Positions 1 to 11,184 of a stretch of 64,000 nt of DNA are shown here, piece after piece (the first letter of the stretch is position 1; each line of letters opens with the position of its first letter). The stretch comes from Onchidella celtica. Its lineage: Eukaryota; Mollusca; Gastropoda; Systellommatophora; Onchidiidae. The notes beneath the pieces were generated by a model. That model was given only the letters and a program-made list of their open reading frames with translations, was not told the DNA's origin and made no database searches. A program made the translations under genes and the position numbers. The DNA lies in the NCBI GenBank assembly GCA_963931925.1, contig OZ007567.1, positions 91,881,055 through 91,945,054 of the forward strand, in the 5' to 3' direction.

Positions 1-277
1 TAAATCAACAAATGTAATACAAACTGCAACAACTAAAACCAGATACATGAATGATAGAGCCGAAATCGCATGTTTGTCTGTAATCAAGACAATAAACAAT
101 CTTGAAGAAAAAGGAAAATAGTTATAAATAATTATGAATAAGACAAAATCGCTTTACTGTAATAATAATACACGGCTCAGACACGATTACGCGCCCAAAC
201 AACAGAGACAGTCAACCCAGATCAAAATAAATAATGTTTGCTATTATCATGAAAATGTAACAGCAGCATCATGGTAA
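1..277. other. Unassigned AT-rich sequence
   Basis: Nothing recognisable on either strand before the first inverted-repeat element; no open frame of note. Confidence 0.5.
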
Positions 278-537
278 TATTCTCGAGGTGTATTTGCCAT
301 GTTGTGTGTGACTTTTTGCCGATTTTGAGATTTTGTCATGAAAGTGATTCTCTCACTCCTGATTTTATTATGAATAAATGTCATTCCAAAGGGTTCAAAA
401 CTTTTCGAGACAATTATGTGTTTGTGACGTAATGTTTTATGTGCCTTAACCCTTTTGCCGACCAAACTTCAATCCTAATTTTATTGAAAAGGCAAAGATG
501 CACATTCAACAATATGGCAAATACCCGACATTATATT
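278..537 (+). mobile_element. Miniature inverted-repeat element, family A, copy 1
   Basis: About 260 bp. The left end reads into GTATTTGCCATGTTG, and the reverse complement of the right end contains GGGTATTTGCCATATTG. The interior shares long blocks with the copies at 33829-34082 and 45190-45450, including TTGCCGACCAAACTTCAAT, the TTTTGTCATGAAAG block and GTGACGTAATGTTTTA. Inverted ends plus dispersed copies of equal length indicate a non-autonomous DNA transposon. There is no coding capacity. The superfamily is not assigned because the exact ends and target-site duplication are unclear. Confidence 0.75.
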
Positions 538-576
538 CTCTCAAAGGCTGGTGATATGACTACCGACTATGCATGA

Positions 577-727
577 AGTGGATGGATCGAATTATCAAAA
601 CTTTTTATAACATTCTAGAACACTCCGAAAGGTAACTATAGATTAAGGTACAACTAATGTGGAGTTTTTATTTCGGATCGCTCTGAAAATTTGATTACGT
701 GAGTTTTGATGATTCAATCCATCCAAT
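577..727. mobile_element. Small inverted-repeat element (about 150 bp)
   Basis: The left end contains TGGATGGATCGAATTATCAA and the reverse complement of the right end contains TGGATGGATTGAATCATCAA, followed in both by AACT. The roughly 24-bp inverted ends differ at only two positions in the compared part. The interior is non-coding. It is likely a MITE; no second copy was noticed and the target-site duplication is not clear. Confidence 0.6.
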
Positions 728-828
728 TTAGACCTTGAAGTTAGAGCAACTTTAAAGCTATTTTAAACTCACCAAAGATTCATTTGCTGACAAAAACACG
801 CGACTGAGCTACATTAACGTTGTTGCTT

Positions 829-963
829 TGTTTCAAGTGACGTCACAAAACTTGTGCTCCTACAAATTTTAGAATTTTATTTCGTCTTTTGTCGGAAGTT
901 ACAGGGCCATATTGCGTTTCGTTTTCCTATTAGTTTCGACTCTTCTTTTTTTGGATTATGGCT
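829..963 (+). repeat. Dispersed repeat, family B, copy 1
   Basis: The segment containing TGTGCTCCTAC, GAATTTTATTTC and CTTTTTTTGGATTA aligns block by block with 55801-55938. Both run TGTGCTCCTAC, then GAATTTTATTTC, then a GTCGGAAG or ATCGGAGG block, GGCCATAT, TTTCGTT and CTTTTTGGATTA. Divergence is moderate. Ends and class are unknown. Confidence 0.6.
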
Positions 964-1908
964 AACATTTGAGAGTTGCACATGCTCAGCCGCCGTGCAC
1001 TAGGGGACGGGCAGGCCGTGGGGTCATCATTACAGGTTTGGATAACTTAGTGAAATATAAACCAATTTACATATAGATGTCATTCAGCTGAAGTTTCCGC
1101 TGTTGTAAATAATTCCAGTTGTTGAAAGAGTACATTGTTTTGTTCAAGATCATTTGAAAACAAACAAACAAACTCGTCCTTTCGTGTTTCACTGATCCAT
1201 ATTTACTGTTATTTCATGTTTATTTCCTTCCCTGTCTTTCCATCTCGATTTCCTTACTTTGCAACAGAATAGTCTTCAAAAGGTATGTTTGCACGTTCTC
1301 AGACACACTTACTCGTCTCTAATCCTTCCCTCCTGTCTTCCCATCCCTATTCGTGTATGAGCTATGCCCTTTACAGAACACAGTCTACCTTATTAATGTA
1401 GAAAATCTAATATTGTATTTATCTTCCTTCTGTTGTGTTTTTATCCGTGTCAAGAGACGTGAAAAAACAACAACAAAAAACGAATACACTGTGCTCATTA
1501 TGTTGCGGATGTTTTGTTAATTTGTCATAGTTATCTTAAGAGGAAGCGTGGCGTTTGCCCCCAAAACTTGGCTCATAAACACACGCTACAAATTGAATTA
1601 TTCCTCCCTCCAGGGATAGAAGAGTGAGTGTATATAATACGATAGACAAAAGTCATCTGTTGAAACAGGAGTAAACGAGATTCCATAAATCAGTCTTTAA
1701 ACGATCGAGCTTCTCCCGGTAAATAGACGGACTTGACAGAGCCGATGCTTTAATTTGGAACAAAACATATTAGCAATCCTCGCATGCATTATCATATAGG
1801 GCTACGTTCAATCAGAGATCCTACAATAACAGATTCTCTGGTTCAATGTACATCTTTCTGTCCCATTTACTGAATAAACGTCAAAGTAACGGTTTGTCGC
1901 AACGGCCC
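964..1908. other. Unassigned sequence
   Basis: AT-rich with short oligo-A and CAAA runs near 1160 and 1460. No gene, RNA or mobile-element signature recognised. Confidence 0.5.
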
Positions 1909-2019
1909 TTGTTAAGGAAACGTTGTCTATGTACAAAGCCGAATAAGAGAAAATATTGAGCTGGGTTCATTATTCAGTTGTAATTTGCAATGTTAAAATG
2001 CCACGCACCCCTAACAACA
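1909..2019. mobile_element. Small foldback element, family C, copy 1
   Basis: Begins TTGTTAAGGAAACG and ends GCACCCCTAACAACA, an imperfect inverted pair. The interior (ACAAAGCCGAATAAGAGAAA, then TATTGAGC and TATTCAG) matches the copy at 20131-20234 in the same order. About 110 bp, non-coding, immediately upstream of a C-rich run and a CT array. Confidence 0.65.
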
Positions 2020-2087
2020 GAGTAGGGGACGGAAAACTGACAAGAACAGACACAGTTTATCCCCCACACCCCACCCCCACCCCCACC

Positions 2088-2090
<3 letters not shown>

Positions 2091-2175
<85 letters not shown>
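2091..2175. repeat. (CT)n microsatellite
   Basis: About 85 bp of uninterrupted CT, preceded by CCCCCAC repeats. It yields spurious long Ser-Leu and Arg-Glu translations on both strands. Confidence 0.98.
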
Positions 2176-2179
<4 letters not shown>

Positions 2180-2242
2180 TAATGTATGGGCAAAAATTGG
2201 ACATTTTTTTCTTCTTTTTTCGTAAAAATAACTCATGGATAT

Positions 2243-2478
2243 TTGTGAGTGGATCTGGCAAACTCGGGCCTAGGTTGAAAAGACAAATATTCCTGAGAAA
2301 ACCACTCCAGAAGGAGAACAGTTTTCTATGGAAATTGTGAAGTCAAAGATTCGCCACTTTTCTGCATTCTCAGTTAAAATATTTTGCTTGAAACCGTCTG
2401 AGAAATATTCTATTTTGATTTTTTAAAGAGGTATAAAAATTTCACATCGAGCCCGATTTCGCCAGATCCACTCACATT
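2243..2478. mobile_element. Inverted-repeat element (about 235 bp)
   Basis: The left end TGTGAGTGGATCTGGCAAAC and the reverse complement of the right end, TGTGAGTGGATCTGGCGAAA, are near-identical, and both continue into TCGGGC. The interior is non-coding. The terminal symmetry is strong and the size typical of a MITE. Flanking T-rich sequence makes the target-site duplication ambiguous. No second copy was noticed. Confidence 0.7.
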
Positions 2479-3189
2479 TTTTATGTCATTACAGTATCAT
2501 CCACTGTCAATAAATGTTTATATCTGACGCTTCTTCAGGCCTGTTCGCTCAACATCAGTCAACGAAACCTGCACAATCTGTACCATCAGAATCTGTTCCC
2601 AACATTGTTAGTTCAAGCACCCTGCAGTAAGATTTATATGGTTATTGTTAAGTTCAGGGTAAAAATTACATAGCTCAAAAGAGAGTAAATACTTTACACT
2701 GTCAACAGGAACTTGGAACAGGAAATGAGAAGTGACTAGAAAATTGAGACAACCATTTTGTCCTATTCTGAAACTGACCTTCCCCCAAGATTATGCCAGG
2801 TTTATCTCATCGTCCTACGTTAAACAAATAGTCAGTTTAGACATCTTCATTATATTTCTTTCTGGAAAGGCCTCACTAAACAGATTTTGCAAATTAAATT
2901 GTGATCAAATTAGGCTTTTTTTCCTCAGAAAGTTGGATGACAGAAAAATTCTGCAATAACCACCACAAACTGCATATTTACTATCTCAAAAGTTATAGAA
3001 GACTCCAAAATATCTAACTGTAGGCCTACATTCTTTATTATGAGTAAATCTGTAGGTTCCTTTGTCCCAAGAGAATTTGGATAATGAGTGGAAGTCTTAT
3101 AGCAGCGACCGGGTCACAAGATCGAAATTTCCGGACGCCTATCCGAGAAGCAACTGTTACTGTCTAATGATGAGGGGAAAGAAAACCCC
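2479..3189. other. Unassigned sequence
   Basis: No supported gene or repeat family seen until the first copy of the 51-bp direct repeat at 3190. Confidence 0.5.
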
Positions 3190-3240
3190 GATAATACCCA
3201 GAATTATTTCTGCCTCCATCCCGATATCGATCTGTAGCTC
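3190..3240 (+). repeat. 51-bp exact direct repeat, copy 1
   Basis: Identical over 51 bases to 3718-3768 (starts GATAATACCCAG, ends GATCTGTAGCTC). Sequence on either side of the two copies is not similar. In one frame both read DNTQNYFCLHPDIDL then a stop. Confidence 0.95.
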
Positions 3241-3470
3241 TGCGACTGTTGACACTTTCCATTACTTCCGCAGACCAAAAAAATTTCTGTAAGTATGTCA
3301 GAGAGGCAGGAAGCGAAAACAAGGGAAAATCTGTCTGTATCACAGAGTCTTAGGAAATGATAATCATTTAGTCTGTCTTGGCTGATAGATTACTGACTGC
3401 CTGGACTGATATAGTGTCTGATGGTCTGTCTGTTCAGTGACAGCCTGGCTAAATGTCTATCTTTTCTTCA

Positions 3471-3594
<124 letters not shown>

Positions 3595-3606
3595 CGACTG
3601 AACAGT

Positions 3607-3768
3607 GCAAGCGCCGTCCGCACAGAGATTTTCAAAGAGTGGTTTGGAGATATTATCACAGAAGGGTACTTTAAGTATGCTGAGGCTACAGAGGACCGTA
3701 AGAGAGCAGAAAGTGTAGATAATACCCAGAATTATTTCTGCCTCCATCCCGATATCGATCTGTAGCTC
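3607..3768 (+). other. Possible terminal exon remnant (weak)
   Basis: After the CT tract and the sequence ending AACAG, the frame reads hydrophilic residues (RTEIFKEWFGDIITEGYF, then KYAEATEDRKRAES) and ends at a TAG inside the second 51-bp repeat. The upstream pyrimidine tract plus AG resembles a 3' splice site. No domain is recognised and the frame is only about 55 codons. It may equally be chance or part of an unclassified transposon. Confidence 0.25.
3718..3768 (+). repeat. 51-bp exact direct repeat, copy 2
   Basis: Exact match to 3190-3240, 528 bp apart, on the other side of the CT tract. Confidence 0.95.
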
Positions 3769-3910
3769 GATGTACAGATATTATTTCATGGACTTCTTTT
3801 CTCTCAACAAGTTATGTTGTGCCATTTTCAAGTCTTTACTCCAGTACTATTAATTCAGCCAAAAATACACGCATTCCCTGTTTAATATAATGTATCCATA
3901 TTGCAATGAA

Positions 3911-4112
3911 GGTGGCCCAGCGTCTAAGGGGTCAAAGTGTTCGATCCAAGTTCGCAAGGGCCTGGGTTCAAAACCCACTTAATACCTCACGATGTTTCGA
4001 ATTCACTCATTCGTCAGTGGCCTGAAAAGGAGAGGGGGGGAGGGAGCCTTAACGACCCTGAGATAACTTGTCTGCTCTGAACAGGGAAGTTAAATCCCAA
4101 CTTAAGCAACAA
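3911..4112 (+). mobile_element. tRNA-derived SINE
   Basis: The head reads GGTGGCCCAGCGTCTAAGG, tRNA-like in the A-box region, and about 50 bp on carries a B-box-like GGGTTCAAAACCC. The tail ends GTTAAATCCCAACTTAAG followed by CAACAACTA. A pol III head with an A-rich tail is the SINE pattern. The cloverleaf is too degenerate for a functional tRNA. Target-site duplication is not clear. Confidence 0.6.
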
Positions 4113-4795
4113 CTACGAAGGAAAGCAAAACAAAACAAAGTAATTATCATACATTGATAATGTGCAGTAAGCACAATAACAGAAAAGCCTGAGGCACCCT
4201 GGTTTCCGAAAACAAAGAACATATTAATAAGGTATTATTTTTACACCAAAAATAACGAAGTTAAATATATTGTTTACTTCCTCTTTTGTATGTCCGCCCA
4301 ACGGGCACGAAGGCAGACCGGAAAAATTTCGCAATTCGTTGAGCGAACTCCTTTAATAAAATAAATCACAATCACCCACACTGAACATCTATAGGCCTAG
4401 AGAGATCATTTAACCGTGAATTCTCTAGTTGTCCGATGTTCTAGTCAATTCTTTCTTTCCCCATTTGGCGTGATTTATTGTTCAAGGTCTTAAAATACTT
4501 GTCTTTTTTATTACTTGAACCCCCTTGAGATTTGCCAGCAGCAGCTATGCTATTTAGATTGTAGTTTTGCCTTTTAAGACGCGACAAGAATAACATCAAA
4601 CTTTCCATTTAAAACTCGCCGCCAGAAATTTCACACTTATAATGATCTCATTCTTCGTCCTAATTTAGAGCGAACTGCCCTTTCCTCAAAGAGCTCAAGC
4701 TTCAGATTTTTAAAAAATGAAACCTCTCGGTGAGTTAAAATATGAGTTTCACTGGAGATGCAACTAGCAAGAATTTAAATAACATCTCTACATAC
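4113..4795. other. Unassigned sequence
   Basis: No recognised feature; short CAAAACAAAA run near 4127. Confidence 0.5.
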
Positions 4796-4908
4796 AGACA
4801 GACAGAGAGAAAGGGGGGGGGAGAGAGACAGAGACTACTTAGAGACAGACAGAGAGAAAGAGGAGGAGGGAGGGAGAGGCACAGAGAGAGTAAGAGAGGG
4901 GGGGGGGA
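4796..4908. repeat. Imperfect purine-rich (GACA/GA/G) simple repeat
   Basis: Mixed CAGA, GAGA and G-run tract on the plus strand, interrupted. Confidence 0.9.
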
Positions 4909-4933
4909 ACTCCTCGAATCGTGAGTCACAATA

Positions 4934-5034
4934 TGGCTAACAGAAAAAGTTGTATGTAGTAAGACCTCGCGTAAGAAATAAAACCGAAGCGACACAATAA
5001 AACGCAAAGGAAAAGTGAAGACAAATCAGACTTT
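4934..5034. mobile_element. Family D repeat, single arm
   Basis: AAAAAGTTGTATGTAGTAAG, then CCTCGCGTAAGAAATAAAACC, a CGA-rich stretch and ATAAAACGCAAA, matches each arm of the foldback element at 37551-37820. It looks like one arm, or a copy lacking its partner, since the inverted partner is not seen nearby. Confidence 0.6.
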
Positions 5035-6189
5035 CGGTATATAGAAGCCTTCATCGAAAGGTGACAGCGTAGCAGCACGGGTTAACGATGGAATAGTACA
5101 TAGCAATATATCTCGCACACAGTTTGGTCCAACTCATAGGTGGACTGTATCGCTGGTGATCGCTGAGTGATACAGTTCAAAGTACTGGTATGAACGTTTG
5201 CTAATGGTAAACGCCTAGAGCTGGAGGTGTCAAAATGTTAAAATTATTTCACCAGACACTGAAGAATATTTTCTTAACCAGGTGGCCGTAGAAATGTCGA
5301 TTGGTGCCATAGTTCGCAGGTAGTTATCTTACACAGGTGGTGGAATGTCCAGGTTTAGGAAAGCAGTGTTGCTAATAGCGTGTACTTAACTATCTGCTGA
5401 CATGGACCAAGTAAATAAACAGCTGCTTAAGTAGCAATATCCAGCAACATGGTTCGTGCCAAACTCTTTAATACTGGAAAATGCTAAACGTGTGGTCTGA
5501 GAAAATCCCCTTTCAATCTCCACATGTGGAAAGTTCTGATTCCGGTGGATGCCAGATTTTGACGCGCGTGTAGGCTAAATTAAGTCCTGAAACATACATT
5601 AACATTACATCTGACCCTATTTTTGCACATGTATACGGCTAAAACGCATGCCATGGCAGGGGCGAAAAAGAAATTTAAAAACAACCATGAAATGAGAAAG
5701 GGGGCATTTCGTTCTCTTTATAACTTCCCGGGGTGCCCAAATTAACAAAGAAAGCAGCCAATGTGCCCACTTTAAATAATAAGACGAATGAAGAACCACT
5801 GGCTTCTTGTGCGTAAATTAGTCGAAGTGCCACTCCAAGAGCGAAAATATCATTAATTCTTTTCACAGTGGGAGTAGTATTGTGCAAACATTTTTTTTTT
5901 TTTACACGAGTCTTAGTTAGTACATGTAAAAATATAATTTGAGATTGTGTATTACCAAAAACATGTAACAACAACAATGACAGCATATATAATAGTAACA
6001 GAGACTTAAGAGTGCGGAATACCAATCCATAACCATGATAATTACAGAGAGACGTTATTGGACAGCAGCAGCTGATGAAGACAGCGGAGAGCAATGTTTG
6101 ATACAATGACATGAAATAAGACAAATACAGTTTTACTGATTTTCAGTTAAGTTGTCTGCTGTTTTGCTGGGATTTAATGTCCATTTTCA
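5035..6189. other. Unassigned sequence
   Basis: A minus-strand open frame of 149 codons spans 5675-6124 but shows no motif or domain and runs through poly-T/A. I see no supported gene. Confidence 0.5.
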
Positions 6190-6370
6190 GCTCAGAGAGG
6201 TCGTGTTAGAGAGGTGGCTCGGACCCTTGTCAGACAGCAGACGGGCGAGGGCCTTATATGCACCTCCCGAGAAATTACTTTGGATCTGATCATAAATGGG
6301 ATTTGACCCATGGACCTCTCGCACCCAGGAGCAAGAGCTCTAACCACTGCACCATTGCACCGGCTGAGGC
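6190..6370 (-). mobile_element. tRNA-derived SINE, minus strand
   Basis: Reading the minus strand from about 6366: GCCGGTGCAATGGTGCAGTG, then GTTAGAGCTCTTGCTCCTGG, a tRNA-like D-arm and anticodon region, then B-box-like GGGTCAAATCCC. A non-tRNA body follows, ending near 6190 (GGTCCGAGCCACCTCTC). This is the standard head and body of a pol III SINE. Just right of it, CTACACC...GGTGTAG at 6385-6423 forms a small hairpin. Confidence 0.65.
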
Positions 6371-9239
6371 CTTTGGTATAGCTGCTACACCGTCTATGCA
6401 ACACGACCCACTTTGGTGTAGACAGCGCGGCTAAAACGACCAGCCGTGACCTTTGACTATAGAATAGCAAAGTCTGTCTTACGAGACATCAGTGTCGGGC
6501 TTTATTCAGAGGGTTGTAACTTATACATGCTCATATTTATATTACACATTACTATATATACATCAAGGAGTTTCCCAGAGGCATGTTTATAGTTGCCATA
6601 AATATTTGGTCAAGTTATTCCCCTTACCTGTTGTAAGATGCCAGGGAAACCTGTAGATTTTCAAGGCAATTCTGCAACAAAAAGCGCTTTGACTAGCGTT
6701 TCCTGTCGGAATTTCCAGCTCCAGTATATTTATTGTCAACCTAAATAATGAACAAGGATAGATTAAAAATCGATCTAGCTCTCCTACAGCCATGTAAAGG
6801 AAGATTCACTGACACATGAAGAATAATGATTACAAAAACGCTATTCTGACCTCAATTAAATTTTGGTTAACACACAAGACATTCAACTGAACACTTATCG
6901 ATTTATAAAGTGTTATGTTAAACAAGCCTGTAACAATTGTTTTTAGCCTAAATTGAAAAGAAACAACAACACTTAATACACATTAAAACCGAGTAAATAC
7001 ACCTTAAACAATAGATTGGCAGACTGGCGTCCAAATTTTAGGTAAGGCTGATGGCCATCTGAGCTACGTCTATTTTGTCTCTGCTTTTGACTCAGTGTGT
7101 GACGTCTCTCCTTCCATCACCTGATTCAAGACAGTTTTGATGCACCCGAGGCTTGGGTTTCGGTCTTGCCAGTGCGGGGGCACCTTACAACACCACAATT
7201 CTCATCTCACACTATAACCGAGACAAAAAAGACTGCGCTGCCTGCCTGAATATTTGAAAGATTCAGTTTCATGTTTGCCTGAGGCATCTCAGCTTTCGTT
7301 CAACAGTCCAATTCTCTGGCCTGGGGGGGGGGGGGGAGACCTTATTGTAGTATGTGAAGTAACTGCAGTAAGACTAAGCTTTATAGCTTTATGCTGTGTC
7401 GCAATACGCAATACCAGATAATGATCAAAACAATTCAGTAGTTGACGCAACAGGACCTCCTAACCTACAAGTCAATTGTGCCAGACCATATTCTATTTCC
7501 AGGCGGTACGTCTAGACAGAACTCTGGGACCTTTTGAAGCCCTTGGCGTGTCTTGGTGACTGTATTATATTTGGTACATAACAGAGGAGTTTCCATTCTA
7601 TCACGTCCGGAAAGGGCTCATACACTAGGGATGACCAGACGTACACCATGACAAAAACCGGGATAAGTCAAATATGATAATAGTCCGTTGTCATATCCTA
7701 CAGATTTTAAACAACTGTACCAAGCTCGTAAGTTGTTTATATATGTGTTGCTAATTACTATATTTCATGCCTGGCCATAATAACAGTATGTGCAGAGCAT
7801 TTTTAGTACTGTCTTGCTGTTTTCTTTGCCTTTTATACCGTGCTTTGTCACAGTCTACGTAAACCTATATATAGGGCAGTGTCTCACATTATTATGGCAT
7901 AGGGCCTCCAGCAAGAAAGATCACCGATGTTCACCAACTCCGAATGCTTCTCTATCATGAATACGGTGGAAAGAACTCGCTTTTTGTTCCCCATCCATCA
8001 TCAGTTTTGCTAAATATCTCCCCATTGAAATAAGATAATACAAAGAGTTATTTTTATTCCTAATTCGTCATTCTGTGATAAACATAGAACAGGAGGCATT
8101 GCTTAGAAACTTATGAAATAACAAGTAATTTCTTGTCTCTGAGCTCAAAGAATATTCGTGATATGAGAATAATAAAGTTACCACAACTTTTTGTCAAAGT
8201 CGAAAGTTAAACTCGTTTTTCTCATTTCACGCCTAATCGATTTATTCGCTCAGCATGGCTGAAAAAAAGAAGGAAAAAAAGCCAAATAATAAAAAACAAA
8301 CACCAAACCCCTTAGGAATGTCATGGCATCAGGCACGAAGGTTTTACATCAATTAGATCTATCATGTTTCATGTTTATCAAAGCTATCTCTTCTCAGTTT
8401 TTTAAAACTGAACCGCACCAATTCAGAGGTAAAGAGCTTAAAATAAACTTACAATAATCGTAACTCACAATTTTAGTGGCCGTCCTCGACAAATCGACAC
8501 CAGAGACAAAAATACTGAACATCTCAAATACCTTAAGTTACTCTTGGGATAGTCTCGAAGTTACAATATTATGTAGGGTCGGTTAAATAAAAGTTTAGAT
8601 ATTTGGAGGTCTTTTATTTGGCTCTCTCGGTAATCTTACACTGTCAGGCTCCACACTCCAGCTGTATATCCTATTTATGATTAACTTTCTCAGTCAACAA
8701 CATGACGTAAAAACCTGAATGTTGTTTGGCTAAATATTTAGGTTGGGCATCTGCGAGTCACTGCTTGCTAATGAATCTCGTTTCTGTAAATTTTGTTGTT
8801 TATTTGTTTATTTTGAGCTCATTTTACCAGATTTTTTCTCTTTTCAAACGCGAGTTGTTTATGGAAGTGCGTTTGGTATGACACACTTCGTCCACGAGAT
8901 TTTGGCGAAGCTGATAACCTAAATTTCATGCTCTGTTTCTTCTGGCGTAAACTCTCACAACAAATACTCGTATAAGCAAAAAGCAAATAATTTCAATCCC
9001 TCGTTCACTTATTCTATTACATCTTACAGCTGTTATCTGCGAATCCCACACACGACACAGGTAATGTTCAATATTTCAAAATGTACATCAGAAATATAAA
9101 ATTTTTCTCCCATCTTTTCAAGAAGGTACGAATTATCCCTAGACTCAGATTTCAACTTTTCAATCTCGAGTTTTGTTATACCTTACAGCTGTTGTCCATA
9201 AATCTCACACATGACATTGATTACATTCATCTTATAAAA
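6371..9239. other. Unassigned sequence, 2.9 kb
   Basis: Holds a 14-base G run at 7323-7336. A short segment at 7627-7665 (TAGGGATGACCAGACGT, then ACCGGGATAA) resembles the start of known animal DNA transposons, without a matching right end. A diverged local duplication lies at 8990-9232. No gene recognised. Confidence 0.45.
8990..9232. repeat. Diverged tandem duplication
   Basis: TTTCAATC...TTACAGCTGTTATCTG...CCCACACACGACA at about 8991-9070 is repeated in order as TTTCAATC...TTACAGCTGTTGTCCA...CTCACACATGACA at about 9158-9232. Confidence 0.5.
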
Positions 9240-9440
9240 CAGGGGATCTCCCACCTGGGTCCCAGGATCCCTTGAGAATCCATAACCTGTTTCAGGGATC
9301 CCAGAATATGGAGCTCCATTCTGTGTGGTTGAGTGCACAGGGGGCCAACTGCATTTTTTTCTCGACAGGTATCTGTTGTCGATAGCTTTCGTTATATTCC
9401 CAAAGTGCTACGTGAAACATGAAAAGGTTAGGAACTCTTG
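9240..9440 (+). mobile_element. hAT-type miniature element
   Basis: The left end CAGGGGATCTCCCACCTGGG and the right end AAAGGTTAGGAACTCTTG match the general form of hAT termini (CAGGGGTTCTCAACC-like, inverted at the other end). The flanking octamers are TTATAAAA (9232-9239) and TTACAAAT (9441-9448), an 8-bp duplication with two mismatches, the length expected for hAT. The 201-bp interior has no transposase sequence, so this is a non-autonomous copy. Confidence 0.75.
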
Positions 9441-10696
9441 TTACAAATCAACGTGACCTAGTGACTTCTGAATCTCGCTCAATCATGGGTAAGTTTTCAT
9501 CTGTTGAAATCATTAACCCGTGTACCTACATACCAGGTGATGCTTGCCTATTTTCCTTGGATCTCCTCCCCCACAAGGCTCAGATCAATCTATCGGGGAC
9601 AAGAGAGATGTTTATTGGTACAGGATTGATATGGTCGGCATGTTTATGAGCTAGGTAAGGGCTGTGATGAAAGATGCTCTAATAGTACACGTTCACCTGG
9701 AGAGCCCATATAGCAAGTTCAACAAACATGTTTCACTGAAACGTCATATAGTTTGTCAGGATGAGCCGTGACAACTAATCTCAACGTGTTTTCTACGAGT
9801 GTTTCACCACGAAATCACTAGGTAACTTGGAGTTGGAATTATACCTCCCCAAAGAAAATTCCTTCCCAACCTATACTTAAGCCATTAACAACAAGATCCA
9901 TGCCATCATGCGATAAACAACAGAGGAGAACTAACTTCCCTGTGGTATCTCTTGGGCCAAGTGAAGATGTGAATAACATACATGTACGTGTATAGAGTTT
10001 AAACTGCAGACTCTTTTTGGAAAAGATGTGCCACTCAAAACCCAATGTGCATCGATGATCATCTGCAAAATGAGTTGGGGTAAAATTCTGAGCTTTACTT
10101 TAAAACCTGGATCACATTGTCCTCTCTTTCAATTCTCTCTCTAAAATATCCTTATCTGTGACTCACAGTCATGACATATTCAACATAATACCAGTGTATT
10201 ATTTCTGTTTGCGCCCCTGCCACAAATCATTATTGGCTGTTTTAGATACCATTATCCTCTGTTGTTTTATTAGTTGTCAGCAGCTTTCCTGACATTTCCT
10301 CAGCTGATCTAGTATAAATTATTCCTTTCTATTACTACCAGTCTGTACACCCATCTCACTTATTGATTTCCAGGGCAGGTGATGTAATAAATCAGATAAA
10401 CGCTGTTTAGTTAATTTAATTTATCCATAAGACTACAAGAGTGAAAAGATCACTGGCGAGCGTAGTGAGAGGTGAACATTTGCTTTATGATTCTGCCAGG
10501 TGCAAATTTGCTCGGTACTGATTTTGAAAGTGAACGACCTGGAGATAGTTCTATGAACAGTCCCCAACATCTTCGTGAGATATGATCGCCGTGGTAAACC
10601 ATTGAGAATCATGAGCCGTGGTCACGTACACAGAAAGTATTTATAATGGTAATTGCATGCTGCAGTTTGTGATTTGGATCTATTTCTTTTTGAGTG
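9441..10696. other. Unassigned sequence
   Basis: No recognised gene or repeat. Confidence 0.5.
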
Positions 10697-10780
10697 TTGT
10701 TAGGGGCGCGTAGACTAATAATTACAAAAAGCCTGTTCAGCAAAGGCTTATATTGTAAAATACCACGCATCCCTGTGTTA
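10697..10780. mobile_element. Possible family C foldback copy
   Basis: Starts TTGTTAGGGGCGCGTAG and ends ATACCACGCATCCCTGTGTTA, an imperfect inverted pair similar to the tips at 1909-2019 and 20131-20234. The interior is only loosely similar. Confidence 0.4.
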
Positions 10781-11184
10781 TTTAGTTGCCATCTGTGGTG
10801 GATTCGCGCCATGTCAGCATCGGTGTGATGATAAGAAGGTTTATTAATTGACGTGAGCAACACTGGTATGACAATTACGTTCCAAGCTAATCGTGAACAA
10901 AAAAAAAAAGATTAAATAGGATGTGTGCCATGTAGCTATTCGTACTCTTATATTACCAGTTAAAAATATTGATTACCAACGTGGATCAGCGGCTTCAGCA
11001 ATAGCAATAAGAGTAACAACAAAGCTGGGGACTGAAGACGTTGTCAGCCTATGCGGGTCTACATGTCATTTTCCAAATCAGAGTTTCGGTGACACGGTGT
11101 AAGACCGCGCTTTGTCCAGAATGAAACACATAGCCATAATGATGTTTACTGCGGCGCCAATCAATACATAGCTTCACTGTGTGA

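Noticed and set aside
5675-6124. 149-codon minus-strand frame with hydrophobic N-terminal half
   Set aside because: It passes through a poly-T/A run, has no recognisable domain, and hydrophobic codons are expected from T-rich DNA.
7020-7170. tRNA or SINE on the minus strand (AGCTCAGATGG)
   Set aside because: An A-box-like string without a matching B box at the right distance.
7627-7665. Start of a DNA transposon (TAGGGATGACCAGACGT)
   Set aside because: Resembles a familiar transposon tip, but no inverted right end or flanking duplication was found.
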